From: Pseudomonas sp. KBW05
GTDB taxonomy: Bacteria; Pseudomonadota; Gammaproteobacteria; Pseudomonadales; Pseudomonadaceae
Assembly: GCF_003852405.1 (NCBI RefSeq)
Contig: NZ_QAJM01000007.1
Location: forward strand, 124,001-188,000
DNA: 64,000 nt
Direction of reading: 5' to 3'
This document shows positions 9,016 through 20,645 of the stretch, piece by piece. A program made the position numbers and the translations under genes. The notes under the pieces were generated by a model. The model worked only from the letters and a program-made list of their open reading frames with translations. It had not been told where the DNA came from and did not search any database. How positions within the stretch are numbered: position 1 is the first letter of the stretch; each line of letters starts with the position of its first letter.

Positions 9016-12000
9016 ATGAAAGCAGGTCTGTACCAACCCGATGAATTCAAGGATAACTGCGGTTTCGGCCTGATAGCCCATATGCAGGGCGAGCCCAGTC
9101 ATACCCTTTTGCAAACGGCCATCGAGGCCCTGACCTGCATGACCCACCGCGGTGGGATCAACGCCGACGGCAAGACCGGTGACGGTTGTGGCTTGCTGAT
9201 TCAAAAGCCCGACCTGTTCCTGCGCGCTGTCGCCAAAGAGCAATTTGCGGTCGACCTGTCCAAGCAATACGCCGTGGGCATGGTGTTCTTCAACCAGGAC
9301 CCGGTCAAAGCCCAAGCCGCTCGCGAAAACATGAACCGCGAAATCGTCGCCGCCGGCCTGCAACTCGTCGGCTGGCGCAAAGTGCCGATCGACACCAGCG
9401 TCCTCGGCCGCCTCGCGCTTGAGCGCCTGCCGCAGATCGAACAAGTGTTCATCGCCGGTGATGGCCTGAGCGACCAGGACATGGCGATCAAGCTGTTCAC
9501 CTCCCGCCGTCGTTCGTCGGTTGCCAACGCCGCCGACACCGAGCACTACATCTGCAGCTTTTCCCACAAGACCATCATTTACAAAGGCCTGATGATGCCG
9601 GCGGACCTCACCGCCTTCTATCCAGACCTGAGCGATGAGCGCCTGCAAACCGCAATCTGCGTGTTCCACCAGCGCTTCTCCACCAACACCCTGCCGAAAT
9701 GGCCGCTGGCCCAGCCATTCCGCTTCCTCGCCCACAACGGCGAGATCAACACCATCACCGGCAACCGCAACTGGGCCGTGGCCCGTCGCACCAAGTTCGC
9801 CAACGACTTGATGGACCTGGAAGAGCTCGGCCCGCTGGTCAACCGCGTCGGCTCCGACTCCTCCAGCATGGACAACATGCTCGAACTAATGGTCACCGGC
9901 GGCATCGACCTGTTCCGTGGCGTGCGCATGATCATTCCGCCAGCGTGGCAGAACGTCGAAACCATGGACCCGGACCTGCGTGCATTCTACGAGTACAACT
10001 CGATGCACATGGAACCGTGGGACGGCCCGGCCGGCGTGGTAATGACCGACGGCCGCTACGCGGTGTGCCTGCTTGACCGTAACGGCCTGCGCCCGGCGCG
10101 TTGGGTGACCACCACCAACGGTTTCATCACCCTCGCGTCGGAAATCGGCGTGTGGAACTACCAGCCCGAAGACGTGATTGCCAAAGGCCGCGTCGGCCCT
10201 GGGCAGATCCTCGCCGTGGACACCGAAACCGGGCAGATCCTCGACACCGACGCGATCGACAACCGCTTGAAGTCCCGTCACCCGTACAAGCAATGGCTGC
10301 GCAAGAACGCCCTGCGCATCCAGGCGACCATGGAAGACAACGACCACGGTTCGGCGTTCTATGACGTCGACCAGCTCAAGCAATACATGAAGATGTACCA
10401 GGTCACGTTCGAAGAGCGTGACCAGGTGCTGCGTCCGCTCGGCGAGCAAGGCTACGAAGCCGTGGGCTCGATGGGCGATGACACGCCGATGGCCGTGCTG
10501 TCCCAGCGCGTGCGCACGCCGTACGACTATTTCCGCCAGCAGTTCGCCCAGGTGACCAACCCGCCGATCGATCCGCTGCGCGAAGCCATCGTGATGTCGC
10601 TGGAAGTGTGCCTCGGTGCCGAGCGCAACATCTTCCAGGAATCCCCTGAGCACGCCTCCCGCGTGATCCTCAGCTCGCCAGTGATTTCCCCGGCCAAATG
10701 GCGTTCGTTGATGACCCTGGACCGCCCAGGCTTTGATCGCCAGATCATCGACCTGAACTACGACGAGAGCCTCGGCCTTGAAGCCGCTGTGCGCAACGTC
10801 GCCGACCAGGCCGAAGAAGCCGTGCGCGCCGGTCGTACCCAGATCGTGCTGACCGACCGTCACATCGCTCCGGGCAAGCTGCCGATCCACGCATCCCTGG
10901 CCACTGGCGCGGTGCACCACCGCCTGACCGAAAAAGGCCTGCGCTGCGACTCCAACATCCTCGTCGAAACCGCCACCGCCCGCGACCCGCATCACTTTGC
11001 GGTGTTGATCGGCTTCGGCGCATCGGCGGTGTATCCGTTCCTTGCGTACGAAGTACTCGGCGACCTGATCCGTACCGGTGAAGTGCTGGGCGACCTCTAC
11101 GAGGTGTTCAAGAACTACCGTAAAGGCATCACCAAGGGCCTGCTGAAGATCCTGTCGAAGATGGGCATCTCCACCGTCACGTCCTATCGCGGTGCGCAAC
11201 TGTTCGAAGCCATCGGCCTGTCCGAAGAGGTGTGCGACCTGAGCTTCCGTGGCGTGCCAAGCCGCATCAAGGGTGCGCGTTTCGTCGACATCGAAGCCGA
11301 GCAGAAAGCCCTGGCAGCCGAAGCCTGGAGCGCGCGCAAGCCGATCCAGCAAGGTGGCCTGCTGAAGTTCGTACACGGTGGCGAATACCACGCGTACAAC
11401 CCGGACGTGGTCAACACCCTGCAAGCCGCCGTGCAGCAGGGCGACTACGCCAAGTTCAAGGAATACACGAGCCTGGTGGACAACCGCCCGGTGTCGATGA
11501 TCCGCGACCTGTTCAAGGTGAAGACCCTGGACACGCCGATGGACATCAGCGAAGTCGAGCCGCTGGAATCGATCCTCAAGCGCTTCGACTCCGCCGGTAT
11601 CTCCCTGGGCGCCTTGTCGCCTGAGGCCCACGAAGCCCTGGCCGAAGCCATGAACCGCCTGGGTGCGCGTTCCAACTCCGGCGAAGGCGGCGAAGACCCG
11701 GCGCGCTACGGCACCATCAAGAGCTCGAAAATCAAGCAGGTGGCCACTGGCCGTTTTGGCGTGACCCCGGAATACCTGGTCAACGCCGAAGTGCTGCAGA
11801 TCAAGGTAGCCCAAGGCGCCAAGCCTGGCGAAGGCGGCCAACTGCCAGGCGGCAAGGTCAACGGCCTGATCGCCAAGCTGCGTTACGCTGTGCCGGGCGT
11901 GACCTTGATCTCGCCACCGCCGCACCACGACATCTACTCGATTGAAGACTTGTCGCAGCTGATTTTCGACTTGAAACAAGTCAACCCGCAGGCCCTGGTC

Positions 12001-13461
12001 TCGGTGAAGCTGGTGGCAGAAGCCGGCGTGGGCACCATCGCCGCTGGCGTGGCCAAGGCCTATGCCGACCTGATCACCATCTCCGGCTACGACGGCGGCA
12101 CCGGCGCTTCGCCGCTGACCTCCATCAAGTACGCCGGTGCACCGTGGGAACTGGGCCTGGCTGAAACCCACCAGACCCTGCGCGGCAACGACCTGCGCGG
12201 CAAGGTCCGTGTGCAAACCGACGGCGGCCTGAAAACCGGCCTCGACGTGATCAAGGCCGCGATCCTCGGCGCCGAAAGCTTCGGCTTCGGCACCGCGCCA
12301 ATGATCGCCCTGGGCTGCAAATACCTGCGCATCTGCCACTTGAACAACTGCGCCACCGGCGTCGCTACTCAGAACGAGAAGCTGCGCAAGGATCACTACA
12401 TCGGCACCGTCGACATGGTGGTGAACTTCTTCACCTACGTTGCCGAAGAAACCCGTGAGTGGCTGGCCAAGCTGGGCGTGCGCTCCCTTGAAGAGCTGAT
12501 CGGTCGCACCGATCTGCTGGAAATCCTCGAAGGTCAGACCGCCAAGCAACATCACCTGGACCTGACGCCGCTGTTGGGCAGCGATCACATTCCGGCCGAC
12601 AAACCGCAGTTCTGCGGCGTCGAGCGCAACCCGCCCTTCGACAAAGGCCTGCTGGCCGAGAAGATGGTGGAAATCGCCGGTTCGTCGATCAACGACGCCA
12701 GCGGTGGCGACTTCGCCCTGGATATCTGCAACTGCGACCGTTCCATCGGCGCGCGCATCTCCGGCGAAATCGCGCGCAAGCACGGCAACCAGGGCATGGC
12801 GAAAGCGCCGATCACCTTCCGCTTCAAAGGCACTGCGGGCCAGAGCTTCGGCGTGTGGAACGCCGGTGGCCTGCACATGTACCTGGAAGGCGACGCCAAC
12901 GACTACGTGGGCAAGGGCATGACCGGCGGCAAGCTGGTGATCGTTCCGCCGAAAGGCAGCGTCTACAAGACCCAGGACAGTGCCATCATCGGCAACACCT
13001 GCTTGTACGGCGCCACCGGTGGCAAGCTGTTCGCCGCCGGTACTGCCGGTGAGCGTTTCGCCGTGCGCAACTCCGGTGCCCACACCGTGGTGGAAGGCAC
13101 TGGCGATCACTGCTGCGAGTACATGACCGGGGGCTTTGTCGCGGTACTGGGCAAGACCGGTTACAACTTCGGCTCGGGCATGACCGGCGGTTTCGCCTAC
13201 GTGCTCGACCAGGACAACACCTTCGTCGACAAGGTCAACCACGAGTTGGTCGAGATCCAGCGGATCAGCGGCGAAGCCATGGAGTCCTACCGGAACCACT
13301 TGCAGCACGTGCTGGACGAGTACGTCGAGGAGACCGGCAGCGAATGGGGCCGCAACCTCGCCGAAAACCTCGATGATTACCTGCGTCGTTTCTGGCTGGT
13401 CAAGCCCAAGGCTGCCAACCTGAAATCGTTGCTTTCCAGCATCCGTGCCAACCCGCAGTGA
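9016..13461 (+). CDS. gltB: Glutamate synthase (NADPH) large subunit
   Basis: The large subunit of GOGAT transfers the amide of glutamine to 2-oxoglutarate, giving two glutamates, and is the main ammonium assimilation route with glutamine synthetase. The product is 1481 aa. Residue C15 in KDNCGFGL is the N-terminal nucleophile exposed after propeptide removal. The class II amidotransferase domain runs to about 430, followed by a central domain. The FMN/Fe-S synthase domain (about 850-1220) carries [24 protein letters not shown] and the 3Fe-4S cysteines around [15 protein letters not shown]. The C-terminal GXGXG beta-helix domain is complete. ATG 9016 was chosen over the ATG 51 bases upstream because the propeptide then has the usual length. 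Confidence 0.97.
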   Translation: MKAGLYQPDEFKDNCGFGLIAHMQGEPSHTLLQTAIEALTCMTHRGGINADGKTGDGCGLLIQKPDLFLRAVAKEQFAVDLSKQYAVGMVFFNQDPVKAQAARENMNREIVAAGLQLVGWRKVPIDTSVLGRLALERLPQIEQVFIAGDGLSDQDMAIKLFTSRRRSSVANAADTEHYICSFSHKTIIYKGLMMPADLTAFYPDLSDERLQTAICVFHQRFSTNTLPKWPLAQPFRFLAHNGEINTITGNRNWAVARRTKFANDLMDLEELGPLVNRVGSDSSSMDNMLELMVTGGIDLFRGVRMIIPPAWQNVETMDPDLRAFYEYNSMHMEPWDGPAGVVMTDGRYAVCLLDRNGLRPARWVTTTNGFITLASEIGVWNYQPEDVIAKGRVGPGQILAVDTETGQILDTDAIDNRLKSRHPYKQWLRKNALRIQATMEDNDHGSAFYDVDQLKQYMKMYQVTFEERDQVLRPLGEQGYEAVGSMGDDTPMAVLSQRVRTPYDYFRQQFAQVTNPPIDPLREAIVMSLEVCLGAERNIFQESPEHASRVILSSPVISPAKWRSLMTLDRPGFDRQIIDLNYDESLGLEAAVRNVADQAEEAVRAGRTQIVLTDRHIAPGKLPIHASLATGAVHHRLTEKGLRCDSNILVETATARDPHHFAVLIGFGASAVYPFLAYEVLGDLIRTGEVLGDLYEVFKNYRKGITKGLLKILSKMGISTVTSYRGAQLFEAIGLSEEVCDLSFRGVPSRIKGARFVDIEAEQKALAAEAWSARKPIQQGGLLKFVHGGEYHAYNPDVVNTLQAAVQQGDYAKFKEYTSLVDNRPVSMIRDLFKVKTLDTPMDISEVEPLESILKRFDSAGISLGALSPEAHEALAEAMNRLGARSNSGEGGEDPARYGTIKSSKIKQVATGRFGVTPEYLVNAEVLQIKVAQGAKPGEGGQLPGGKVNGLIAKLRYAVPGVTLISPPPHHDIYSIEDLSQLIFDLKQVNPQALVSVKLVAEAGVGTIAAGVAKAYADLITISGYDGGTGASPLTSIKYAGAPWELGLAETHQTLRGNDLRGKVRVQTDGGLKTGLDVIKAAILGAESFGFGTAPMIALGCKYLRICHLNNCATGVATQNEKLRKDHYIGTVDMVVNFFTYVAEETREWLAKLGVRSLEELIGRTDLLEILEGQTAKQHHLDLTPLLGSDHIPADKPQFCGVERNPPFDKGLLAEKMVEIAGSSINDASGGDFALDICNCDRSIGARISGEIARKHGNQGMAKAPITFRFKGTAGQSFGVWNAGGLHMYLEGDANDYVGKGMTGGKLVIVPPKGSVYKTQDSAIIGNTCLYGATGGKLFAAGTAGERFAVRNSGAHTVVEGTGDHCCEYMTGGFVAVLGKTGYNFGSGMTGGFAYVLDQDNTFVDKVNHELVEIQRISGEAMESYRNHLQHVLDEYVEETGSEWGRNLAENLDDYLRRFWLVKPKAANLKSLLSSIRANPQ

Positions 13462-13484
13462 TATGCGCCTGAAGAGTTTGATGA

Positions 13485-14912
<1,428 letters not shown>

Positions 14913-14943
14913 CCCCTGATCCCGAGCTGAAATGGGCTCAAAC

Positions 14944-15033
14944 TGTGGGAGCGGGCTTGCTCGCGAATGCGGAGTATCAGTCACCAAATGTGTCGACTGA
15001 CCCACCGCTTTCGCGAGCAAGCCCGCTCCCACA
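14944..15033. repeat. REPIN A (GCGGGCTTGCTCGCGA type)
   Basis: Two inverted copies of GTGGGAGCGGGCTTGCTCGCGA enclose a spacer of about 45 bases, so the whole unit folds into a long hairpin. It lies between gltD and hemE. Outer and inner arms are nearly perfect complements. Confidence 0.93.
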
Positions 15034-15081
15034 TTTGGTTTCAGCGTGTTCAAGACATTGCTTCAAATCAACCCGATAGAC

Positions 15082-15109
15082 AAAAGGCACGGCGCACTCC
15101 GTGCCTTTT
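15082..15109 (+). terminator. Hairpin terminator after gltBD
   Basis: An 11-bp perfect stem (AAAAGGCACGG with CCGTGCCTTTT) around a 6-base loop lies 48 bases ahead of the hemE ATG. The flanking A and T tracts mean it could act in either direction. It most likely closes the gltBD transcript. Confidence 0.6.
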
Positions 15110-15156
15110 GCGTCCGGCTCTGAGAAAATGCCCGCACTTTTTTTGCGGATGCCGAC

Positions 15157-16224
15157 ATGACTGCCCTCAAGAACGACCGTTTCCTTCGTGCCCTGCTCAA
15201 GCAACCCGTGGACGTCACCCCTGTGTGGATGATGCGCCAGGCTGGTCGCTACCTGCCGGAATACCGCGCCAGCCGCGCCAACGCCGGCGACTTCATGAGC
15301 CTGTGCATGAACCCGGAGTTCGCCTGCGAAGTCACCCTGCAGCCGCTGGACCGCTACCCGCAACTGGACGCGGCCATCCTCTTCTCCGACATCCTCACCA
15401 TTCCTGATGCCATGGGCCAAGGCCTGTACTTCGAAACCGGCGAAGGCCCGCGTTTCAAGAAAGTCGTCAGCACCCTGGCCGACATCGAAGCCCTGCCGAT
15501 CCCTGATCCGCACAAGGACCTCGGCTACGTGATGGACGCCGTCAGCACCATCCGCCGCGAGCTCAACGGCCGCGTGCCGCTGATCGGCTTCTCCGGTAGC
15601 CCCTGGACCCTGGCCACCTACATGGTCGAAGGCGGCTCGTCGAAAGACTTCCGCAAGACCAAGGCCATGCTCTACGACAACCCGCAAGCCATGCACCTGC
15701 TGCTGGACAAGCTGGCCCAGTCGGTCACCTCCTACCTCAACGCGCAGATCATGGCCGGCGCGCAAGCCGTGCAGATCTTCGACACCTGGGGCGGCAACCT
15801 GTCGGCGGCGGCGTACCAGGAATTCTCCCTGGCCTACATGCGCAAGATCGTCAGCGGCCTGATCCGTGAACACGAAGGCCGCAAAGTGCCGGTGATCATG
15901 TTCACCAAAGGCGGCGGCCTGTGGCTGGAAAGTATCGCCGACGCCGGTGCCGACGCACTCGGCCTGGACTGGACCTGCGACCTCGGCGAAGCCCGCCAGC
16001 GCGTGGGCAACCGCGTCGCGCTGCAAGGCAACATGGACCCGACCGTGCTGTACGCCAAGCCGGAAGCGATCCGCACCGAAGTCGGCCGCATCCTCGCCAG
16101 CTACGGCAAGGGCAGTGGGCATGTGTTCAACCTGGGGCATGGCATTACGCCGGAAGTGAACCCGGAGCATGCGGGTGCGTTCTTGCGGGCGGTGCATGAA
16201 CTGTCCGCGCAGTACCACGAATAA
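15157..16224 (+). CDS. hemE: Uroporphyrinogen decarboxylase
   Basis: HemE decarboxylates the four acetate side chains of uroporphyrinogen III to coproporphyrinogen III in heme synthesis. The 355-aa protein has the signature [16 protein letters not shown] near residue 22 and [16 protein letters not shown] near 147, and ends with the expected [11 protein letters not shown] motif. Length is typical. ATG 15157 matches the family start. A clear rho-independent terminator follows 4 bases after the stop, so it is a single transcription unit. Confidence 0.97.
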   Translation: MTALKNDRFLRALLKQPVDVTPVWMMRQAGRYLPEYRASRANAGDFMSLCMNPEFACEVTLQPLDRYPQLDAAILFSDILTIPDAMGQGLYFETGEGPRFKKVVSTLADIEALPIPDPHKDLGYVMDAVSTIRRELNGRVPLIGFSGSPWTLATYMVEGGSSKDFRKTKAMLYDNPQAMHLLLDKLAQSVTSYLNAQIMAGAQAVQIFDTWGGNLSAAAYQEFSLAYMRKIVSGLIREHEGRKVPVIMFTKGGGLWLESIADAGADALGLDWTCDLGEARQRVGNRVALQGNMDPTVLYAKPEAIRTEVGRILASYGKGSGHVFNLGHGITPEVNPEHAGAFLRAVHELSAQYHE

Positions 16225-16228
16225 AAAA

Positions 16229-16254
16229 AGCCCGGTTTGATACCGGGCTTTTTC
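16229..16254 (+). terminator. Rho-independent terminator of hemE
   Basis: An AGCCCGGT / ACCGGGCT stem with a short loop is followed by TTTTT, immediately after the hemE stop. Confidence 0.85.
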
Positions 16255-16275
16255 ATGGCTGAACACAAGTCAAAA

Positions 16276-16347
16276 TGTGGGAGCTGGCTTGCCTGCAATG
16301 ACGGCGTTGGATTCACCACCGCCATCGCAGGCAAGCCAGCTCCCACA
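16276..16347. repeat. REPIN B (GCTGGCTTGCCTGCGA type)
   Basis: Inverted copies of GTGGGAGCTGGCTTGCCTGC flank a short spacer; unit length 72 bases. It separates hemE from the convergent MFS gene. Confidence 0.92.
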
Positions 16348-16363
16348 TAAAAGCAGAACCGCT

Positions 16364-17677
16364 TCAGGTCTTCGCTGCCCCCAACGGCGGCAACTTCGCC
16401 AGCTTCAACGCCACCAGCAACGCCCCAATCAACAACGCCACGATAAACCCACCAATCCCATTCCACTCGGCGTAATGCCAGAAGAACCCGCCCGCCGTCC
16501 CCGCCACACTCGACCCCGCGTAATAGCAGAACAGATACAACGACGACGCCTGCCCCTTGGCCTTCACCGCGCGGCGGCCGATCCAGCTGCTGGCCACCGA
16601 GTGCGCGCCGAAGAAGCCGAAGGTGAAGATCAGCATGCCCGGCACCACCAGCCACAGCGGGGTGAACAGGGTCAGGGCGATGCCGGCGAGCATCAACACG
16701 ATGGTGGCCCACAGCACGCGGCGGCGGCCGAGGCGGTCGGCGAGGGAGCCGATTTTCGCCGAGCTGTAGATGCCCGAGAGGTACACCAGCGACAACAGGC
16801 CGACCACGGCCTGGCTGAGGTCATACGGATCGCCCAGCAGGCGATAGCCGATGTAGTTGAACATCGTCACGAACGCGCCCATCAGCAGGAAGGCTTCGAG
16901 GAACAGCCACGGCAGGCCGGCGTCCTTGAAGTGCATGACAAACCCATCCAGCAGGCTGCGCGGCTTGAGGCTGCTGGCGCGGAAGTTGCGCGATTCGGGG
17001 AGGATTTTCCAGAACACCGTGGCGGCGATCAGCGCCAGGGCACCGATGATCAAGGTGGCGGTGTGCCAACTGACGAAATCGATCAGCACGCCCATGATCA
17101 AGCGCCCGCTCATGCCGCCAATCGCGTTGCCACCGATGTACAAGCCCATGGCCAGGCCGATGTGTTGCGGGTGGATTTCCTCGCTCAAGTAGGTCATCGC
17201 TACGGCGGCCAGGCCGCTCAATGACAAGCCCACCAACGCACGCATCATCAGAATCCCTTCCCACGTCGGCATCAACCCACTGGCAATGGTTGCCAGCGCG
17301 GCGCAGAACAGGGCTGACACCATGACCGGCTTGCGGCCCAAGCGGTCGGAAATCGGCCCGGTGATCAGCAGGCCACAGGCGAGCATTGCGGTGGCGACCG
17401 ACAAGATCAGGCTGCTTTGCGCCGCATTGATGGAAAACTCGTGGGACAGTGCCGGCATCATCGGCTGTACGCAATACAGCAGGGCAAAGGTGGCAAAACC
17501 GCCGGAGAACAGCGCCAGCACCGTGCGCATGAACATCGGCGTGCCTTTTTCGATGTACGCGTCATTGAGCTGGGCCACCACCTCATCCAGGGCAGTGGGC
17601 GGGACTTCTTGAGCGAGTGGAGCGACAGCAGAATTCACGGGGACCTCGGGGAGGGAAAGCGTGCCAGGACCGGCCAT
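16364..17677 (-). CDS. MFS transporter (YnfM-like drug/small-molecule exporter)
   Basis: This 437-aa inner-membrane protein of the major facilitator superfamily shows 12 hydrophobic segments. After a polar N-terminal extension of about 55 residues, the typical DRLGRKPVM loop follows helix 2 and DRLGRRRVL follows helix 8. The closest known type is the YnfM/Bcr-like family of proton-driven efflux proteins; the substrate cannot be read from sequence. ATG 17677 was chosen since upstream codons run into the promoter and the neighbouring LysR gene. It is divergent from the LysR regulator 85 bases away, a layout that usually means direct regulation. Confidence 0.88.
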   Translation of the reverse strand: MAGPGTLSLPEVPVNSAVAPLAQEVPPTALDEVVAQLNDAYIEKGTPMFMRTVLALFSGGFATFALLYCVQPMMPALSHEFSINAAQSSLILSVATAMLACGLLITGPISDRLGRKPVMVSALFCAALATIASGLMPTWEGILMMRALVGLSLSGLAAVAMTYLSEEIHPQHIGLAMGLYIGGNAIGGMSGRLIMGVLIDFVSWHTATLIIGALALIAATVFWKILPESRNFRASSLKPRSLLDGFVMHFKDAGLPWLFLEAFLLMGAFVTMFNYIGYRLLGDPYDLSQAVVGLLSLVYLSGIYSSAKIGSLADRLGRRRVLWATIVLMLAGIALTLFTPLWLVVPGMLIFTFGFFGAHSVASSWIGRRAVKAKGQASSLYLFCYYAGSSVAGTAGGFFWHYAEWNGIGGFIVALLIGALLVALKLAKLPPLGAAKT

Positions 17678-17762
17678 GCAAAAAAGAATATAGCTGGCTA
17701 ATGATTCTTTCCAATATATTGTTCGACCTGTTTGAGAGCTTTTACGACCTAATGAGGCTGGC
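17678..17762. promoter_or_regulatory. Divergent promoter/operator between MFS and LysR genes
   Basis: This 85-base AT-rich spacer separates two divergent starts. It holds the T-N11-A-like stretches expected for a LysR site (around 17700-17730), but no single operator stands out by eye. The role is inferred from gene layout. Confidence 0.4.
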
Positions 17763-18656
17763 ATGGAATTACGACATCTGCGGTACTTCATCGCCGTCGC
17801 CGAAGAACTGCATTTCGGCCGCGCCGCGCAGGTGCTGGGCATCTCGCAACCGCCGCTGAGCCAGCAGATCCAGGCGCTGGAGCAGGAGGTGGGGGCGCGC
17901 TTGTTCGAACGTACCAATCGTCGGGTCGAGCTGAGCGAAGCGGGGCGCTTGTTCCTGCATGAGGCGCGGTTGGTGCTGGCCCAGGTGGACAAGGCGGCGG
18001 ACGTGGCACGCCGCGCGCAGTTGGGTGAGCTGGGGGAACTGAAGATCGGTTTCACCTCGTCGGCGCCCTTCAACGCCAGCATTCCCCAGGCGATCTTTGC
18101 GTTTCGCCAGGCGTTCCCGGCGGTTCACCTCAACTTGCAGGAGATGAGCAGCACCCAGGTGGCCGAGTCGCTGGTGGACGAGTCGATCCAGGTCGGCCTG
18201 ATGCGCCCGCTGCCGTTGCCGGACTCGTTGAGTGTGGTCGAGTTGATGCGCGAACCGCTGGTGGCCGTGTTGAACGCCGACCACCCGTTGGTGGACGGCA
18301 GCGAGCGTGGTTTGCACCTGGCGCAATTGGCCGAGGAACCGTTCGTGTTTTTCCCGCGCAGCTACGGCAGTGGGCTCTATGCGCAGTTGATCAACCTGGC
18401 CCGTGACGCCGGTTTCAGCCCGCACTTCGCCCAGGAAGCGGGGGAGGCGATGACCATCATCGGCCTGGTGGCAGCGGGGTTGGGCGTGTCGGTGCTGCCA
18501 GCGTCTTACCAGCGGATTCGCATTGATGGCGTGGTCTATCGCACGTTGTTGGATGAGGAAGCGGTGACGGCGGTGTGGCTGGTGCAACGCAAGGGCGTGC
18601 AAACGCCGATGGCGGAGGGGTTTGTGGAGTTGTTGACGCGTAAGGCCGTTCAGTAA
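17763..18656 (+). CDS. LysR-family transcriptional regulator
   Basis: This 297-aa regulator has a winged helix-turn-helix at residues 1-60 (MELRHLRYFIAVAEELHFGRAA followed by LGISQPPLSQQIQALEQEVG). A periplasmic-binding-protein-like effector domain follows at about 90-290. The start is the first ATG with the classic LysR beginning. It most likely controls the divergent MFS gene and itself. The inducer is unknown. Confidence 0.93.
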   Translation: MELRHLRYFIAVAEELHFGRAAQVLGISQPPLSQQIQALEQEVGARLFERTNRRVELSEAGRLFLHEARLVLAQVDKAADVARRAQLGELGELKIGFTSSAPFNASIPQAIFAFRQAFPAVHLNLQEMSSTQVAESLVDESIQVGLMRPLPLPDSLSVVELMREPLVAVLNADHPLVDGSERGLHLAQLAEEPFVFFPRSYGSGLYAQLINLARDAGFSPHFAQEAGEAMTIIGLVAAGLGVSVLPASYQRIRIDGVVYRTLLDEEAVTAVWLVQRKGVQTPMAEGFVELLTRKAVQ

Positions 18657-18688
18657 GAAAAACGCACTTCAAAACGAAGCAGATCCAG

Positions 18689-18787
18689 GTGGGAGCTGGC
18701 TTGCCTGCGATGGCGGCGGCACAGGCGACATCTTAGTTGCCAGACCCACCGCCTTCGCAGCCTCGCTAAAGCTCGACAGCTCCCACA
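18689..18787. repeat. REPIN C, degenerate right arm
   Basis: The left arm is a clean GTGGGAGCTGGCTTGCCTGCGA. The right arm (TCGCAGCCTCGCTAAAGCTCGACAGCTCCCAC) carries a 10-12 base change in its middle, so the hairpin is interrupted. It lies in the gap between the convergent LysR and lipoprotein genes. Confidence 0.8.
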
Positions 18788-18831
18788 GGGGACTGGGTTT
18801 GCAGGTTGTGTCAGGCGTACACCGTTCAAAA

Positions 18832-18930
18832 TGTGGGAGCTGGCTTGCCTGCGAAGACGGCGGCACAGGCGAAATCTCTATTGCCAGCCCCACCACCATC
18901 GCAGCCTCGATAAAGTTCGACAGCTCCACA
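18832..18930. repeat. REPIN D, degenerate right arm, tandem with C
   Basis: This second copy has the same altered right arm as REPIN C (CGCAGCCTCGATAAAGTTCGACAGCTCCAC), 45 bases further on. Shared changes suggest C and D arose from one event. Confidence 0.78.
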
Positions 18931-18947
18931 AGGGAGCAGCCCCGGTT

Positions 18948-19391
18948 TTACTTGGTAGTGCCCGTCTGCTCAAACAACTGCGCCGCCGAGCCGGCCTCGT
19001 TTGCGCCATTGCTGCGCAGCCCGGCCATGATGTCGCTGTCCAGGTTGTTCACCCAACGGTTGTAGTTGCGGTGGATCTTGCCGTCCTTGTAGCCCAGGTC
19101 GCGGCTGTCGCGGTAGGTGATGGCGTAGCTGTTGCGGGTGTAGCGGATGTCGATGGCGGCGTAATACTGGTTACGTATGGTGATCTCGGCCTGGACCAGT
19201 TGCGGGCTCAGGCGCTGCACGTTCCACTCGCGCTTTTTCAGGGCGTTGACGATGATCTGCTTCATTTTCTCTTCGCCCACCTGAACATCGGCCGGTATTT
19301 CGTGCTGTGGGTTAAGCACGGGCTTGTTGGTGCAGCCAGCGGTGGTCAGCAGGGCCAGGGTGATCAGGGTGGCGCGTAGCAAGGAAGACAT
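18948..19391 (-). CDS. Small putative lipoprotein downstream of the aryl polyene operon
   Basis: This is a 147-aa protein with a signal peptide and a clear lipobox (LLTTAGC, lipidated Cys20), so it is probably an envelope lipoprotein. The mature part is polar, with many Tyr and Arg residues (IRNQYYAAIDIRYTRNSYAITYRDSRD); the fold was not recognised. A TGGAGA ribosome site lies ahead of the ATG. It starts 28 bases after the last aryl polyene gene on the same strand and may be transcribed with it, although similar small lipoproteins occur elsewhere in pseudomonads. The function is unknown. Confidence 0.8.
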   Translation of the reverse strand: MSSLLRATLITLALLTTAGCTNKPVLNPQHEIPADVQVGEEKMKQIIVNALKKREWNVQRLSPQLVQAEITIRNQYYAAIDIRYTRNSYAITYRDSRDLGYKDGKIHRNYNRWVNNLDSDIMAGLRSNGANEAGSAAQLFEQTGTTK

Positions 19392-19418
19392 TCCGTATTC
19401 TCCAATCGATTAAAAAAG

Positions 19419-20645
19419 TCAGGACCAGCGGCGGAAGATCAGCGACGTGTTGACGCCGCCAAAGGCAAAGTTGTTGTTCATCACGTAGTCGTGGTGCATC
19501 TCGCGGAACTCACCTTGCAGGTAATCCAGCTCGCCGCATTGCGGGTCGACGGCGTCCAGGTTGAAGGTGTGCACATACTGGTTGCGGTTCATCATCTCGA
19601 TGCTGAACCACGACTCCAGCGCGCCGCACGCACCCAGGGTGTGACCGAGGAAGCTCTTCTGTGAACTGATGGGCATGCGGCTGCCGAACAGGGCGTGGGT
19701 GGCCAGGGTTTCGGCGACGTCACCTTGATCGGTGGCGGTGCCATGGCCGTTGACGTAGCCGATGGCGGACGGCTCCAGGCCTGCATCCTCAAGCGCTAGC
19801 TCCATCGCACGGCGCATGGTTTTCTGCTCCGGGCGCGTGGTGTGCTGGCCGTCGGCGTTGCTGCCGAAGCCGACCAGTTCCGCGTGGATATGCGCACCGC
19901 GCGCCAACGCATGTTCCAGTTCTTCCAGCACCAGCATCCCGCCGCCTTCGCCGATCACCAGGCCATCGCGGCCGCTGTCGTAGGGCCGTGGGCTGGTCTG
20001 CGGCGCATCGTTTTTCAGGCTGGTGGCGTAGAGCGCGTCGAACACCATGGCCTCGGTGGGGCACAGCTCTTCGGCGCCGCCGGCGAGCATCAACGGCAGG
20101 CGGCCGAACTTGATCGCCTCATAGGCATAGCCGATGCCCTGGCTGCCGCTGGTGCAGGCGCTGGACGTGGGGATCAGCCGCCCGGTCAGGCCAAAGAAGA
20201 TGCTGATATTCGCCGCCGTGGTGTGGGGCATCATGCGCACATAGGAGTTGGCATTCAGCCCCTCGGCCACCGAGTTCAGCAGCATATTGCCGAACGCCTT
20301 GATCTCGTCGGTGCTGCCGGTGGACGAACCACAGGCCACGCCCATGCGCCCATCCTTGATCGACTCGTCACCCAGCAAGCCGGCGTCCTGCAACGCCTGC
20401 TCCGCCGCCCACACGGCCAGGCGCGAGACGCGGCCCATGCTGCGCAGTTGCTTGCGCGTCCAGTGGGCCGGCACGACGAAATCGTCAATCGGCCCGGCCA
20501 GGCGCGTGTTCAGTTCGGTGAACCGGTCCCACTCGTCCATGCGCCGGATACCGCTGCGGTTGGCGCGGAAGTTGGCCGAGATGGTGGCCCAATCGCCGCC
20601 CAGGGAGGTCATGCCGGCCATGCCGGTGACGACGACGCGCTTCAT
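19419..20645 (-). CDS. apeR: Beta-ketoacyl-ACP synthase of aryl polyene cluster (ApeR-like)
   Basis: This is a 408-aa FabF-type ketosynthase. The active-site Cys164 sits in SSACTSGSQG, with catalytic His residues in NGHGTATDQGD and FLGHTLGACG. Known aryl polyene pathways use two ketosynthases: one pairs with a chain-length factor and one (ApeR) acts alone, early in chain extension. Position as last gene of the operon and order after the ketoreductase match apeR. ATG 20645 shares its A with the previous stop (TGATG); a GTG two codons earlier is possible. Confidence 0.9.
   Translation of the reverse strand: MKRVVVTGMAGMTSLGGDWATISANFRANRSGIRRMDEWDRFTELNTRLAGPIDDFVVPAHWTRKQLRSMGRVSRLAVWAAEQALQDAGLLGDESIKDGRMGVACGSSTGSTDEIKAFGNMLLNSVAEGLNANSYVRMMPHTTAANISIFFGLTGRLIPTSSACTSGSQGIGYAYEAIKFGRLPLMLAGGAEELCPTEAMVFDALYATSLKNDAPQTSPRPYDSGRDGLVIGEGGGMLVLEELEHALARGAHIHAELVGFGSNADGQHTTRPEQKTMRRAMELALEDAGLEPSAIGYVNGHGTATDQGDVAETLATHALFGSRMPISSQKSFLGHTLGACGALESWFSIEMMNRNQYVHTFNLDAVDPQCGELDYLQGEFREMHHDYVMNNNFAFGGVNTSLIFRRWS

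Noticed and set aside
9886-13308. 1140-codon open frame on minus opposite gltB
   Set aside because: It is a shadow of a GC-rich gene. The peptide is His/Val/Gln-rich without domains, and gltB on plus is complete and conserved.
14944-15033. Repeat arrays considered as CRISPR
   Set aside because: The repeats are inverted pairs scattered as single units over 48 kb, with no regular direct repeats and no cas genes. They are REPINs.
16364-18082. 572-aa version of the MFS protein
   Set aside because: The extra N-terminal 135 codons lie antisense to the LysR gene and across the divergent promoter; ATG 17677 is the sensible start.
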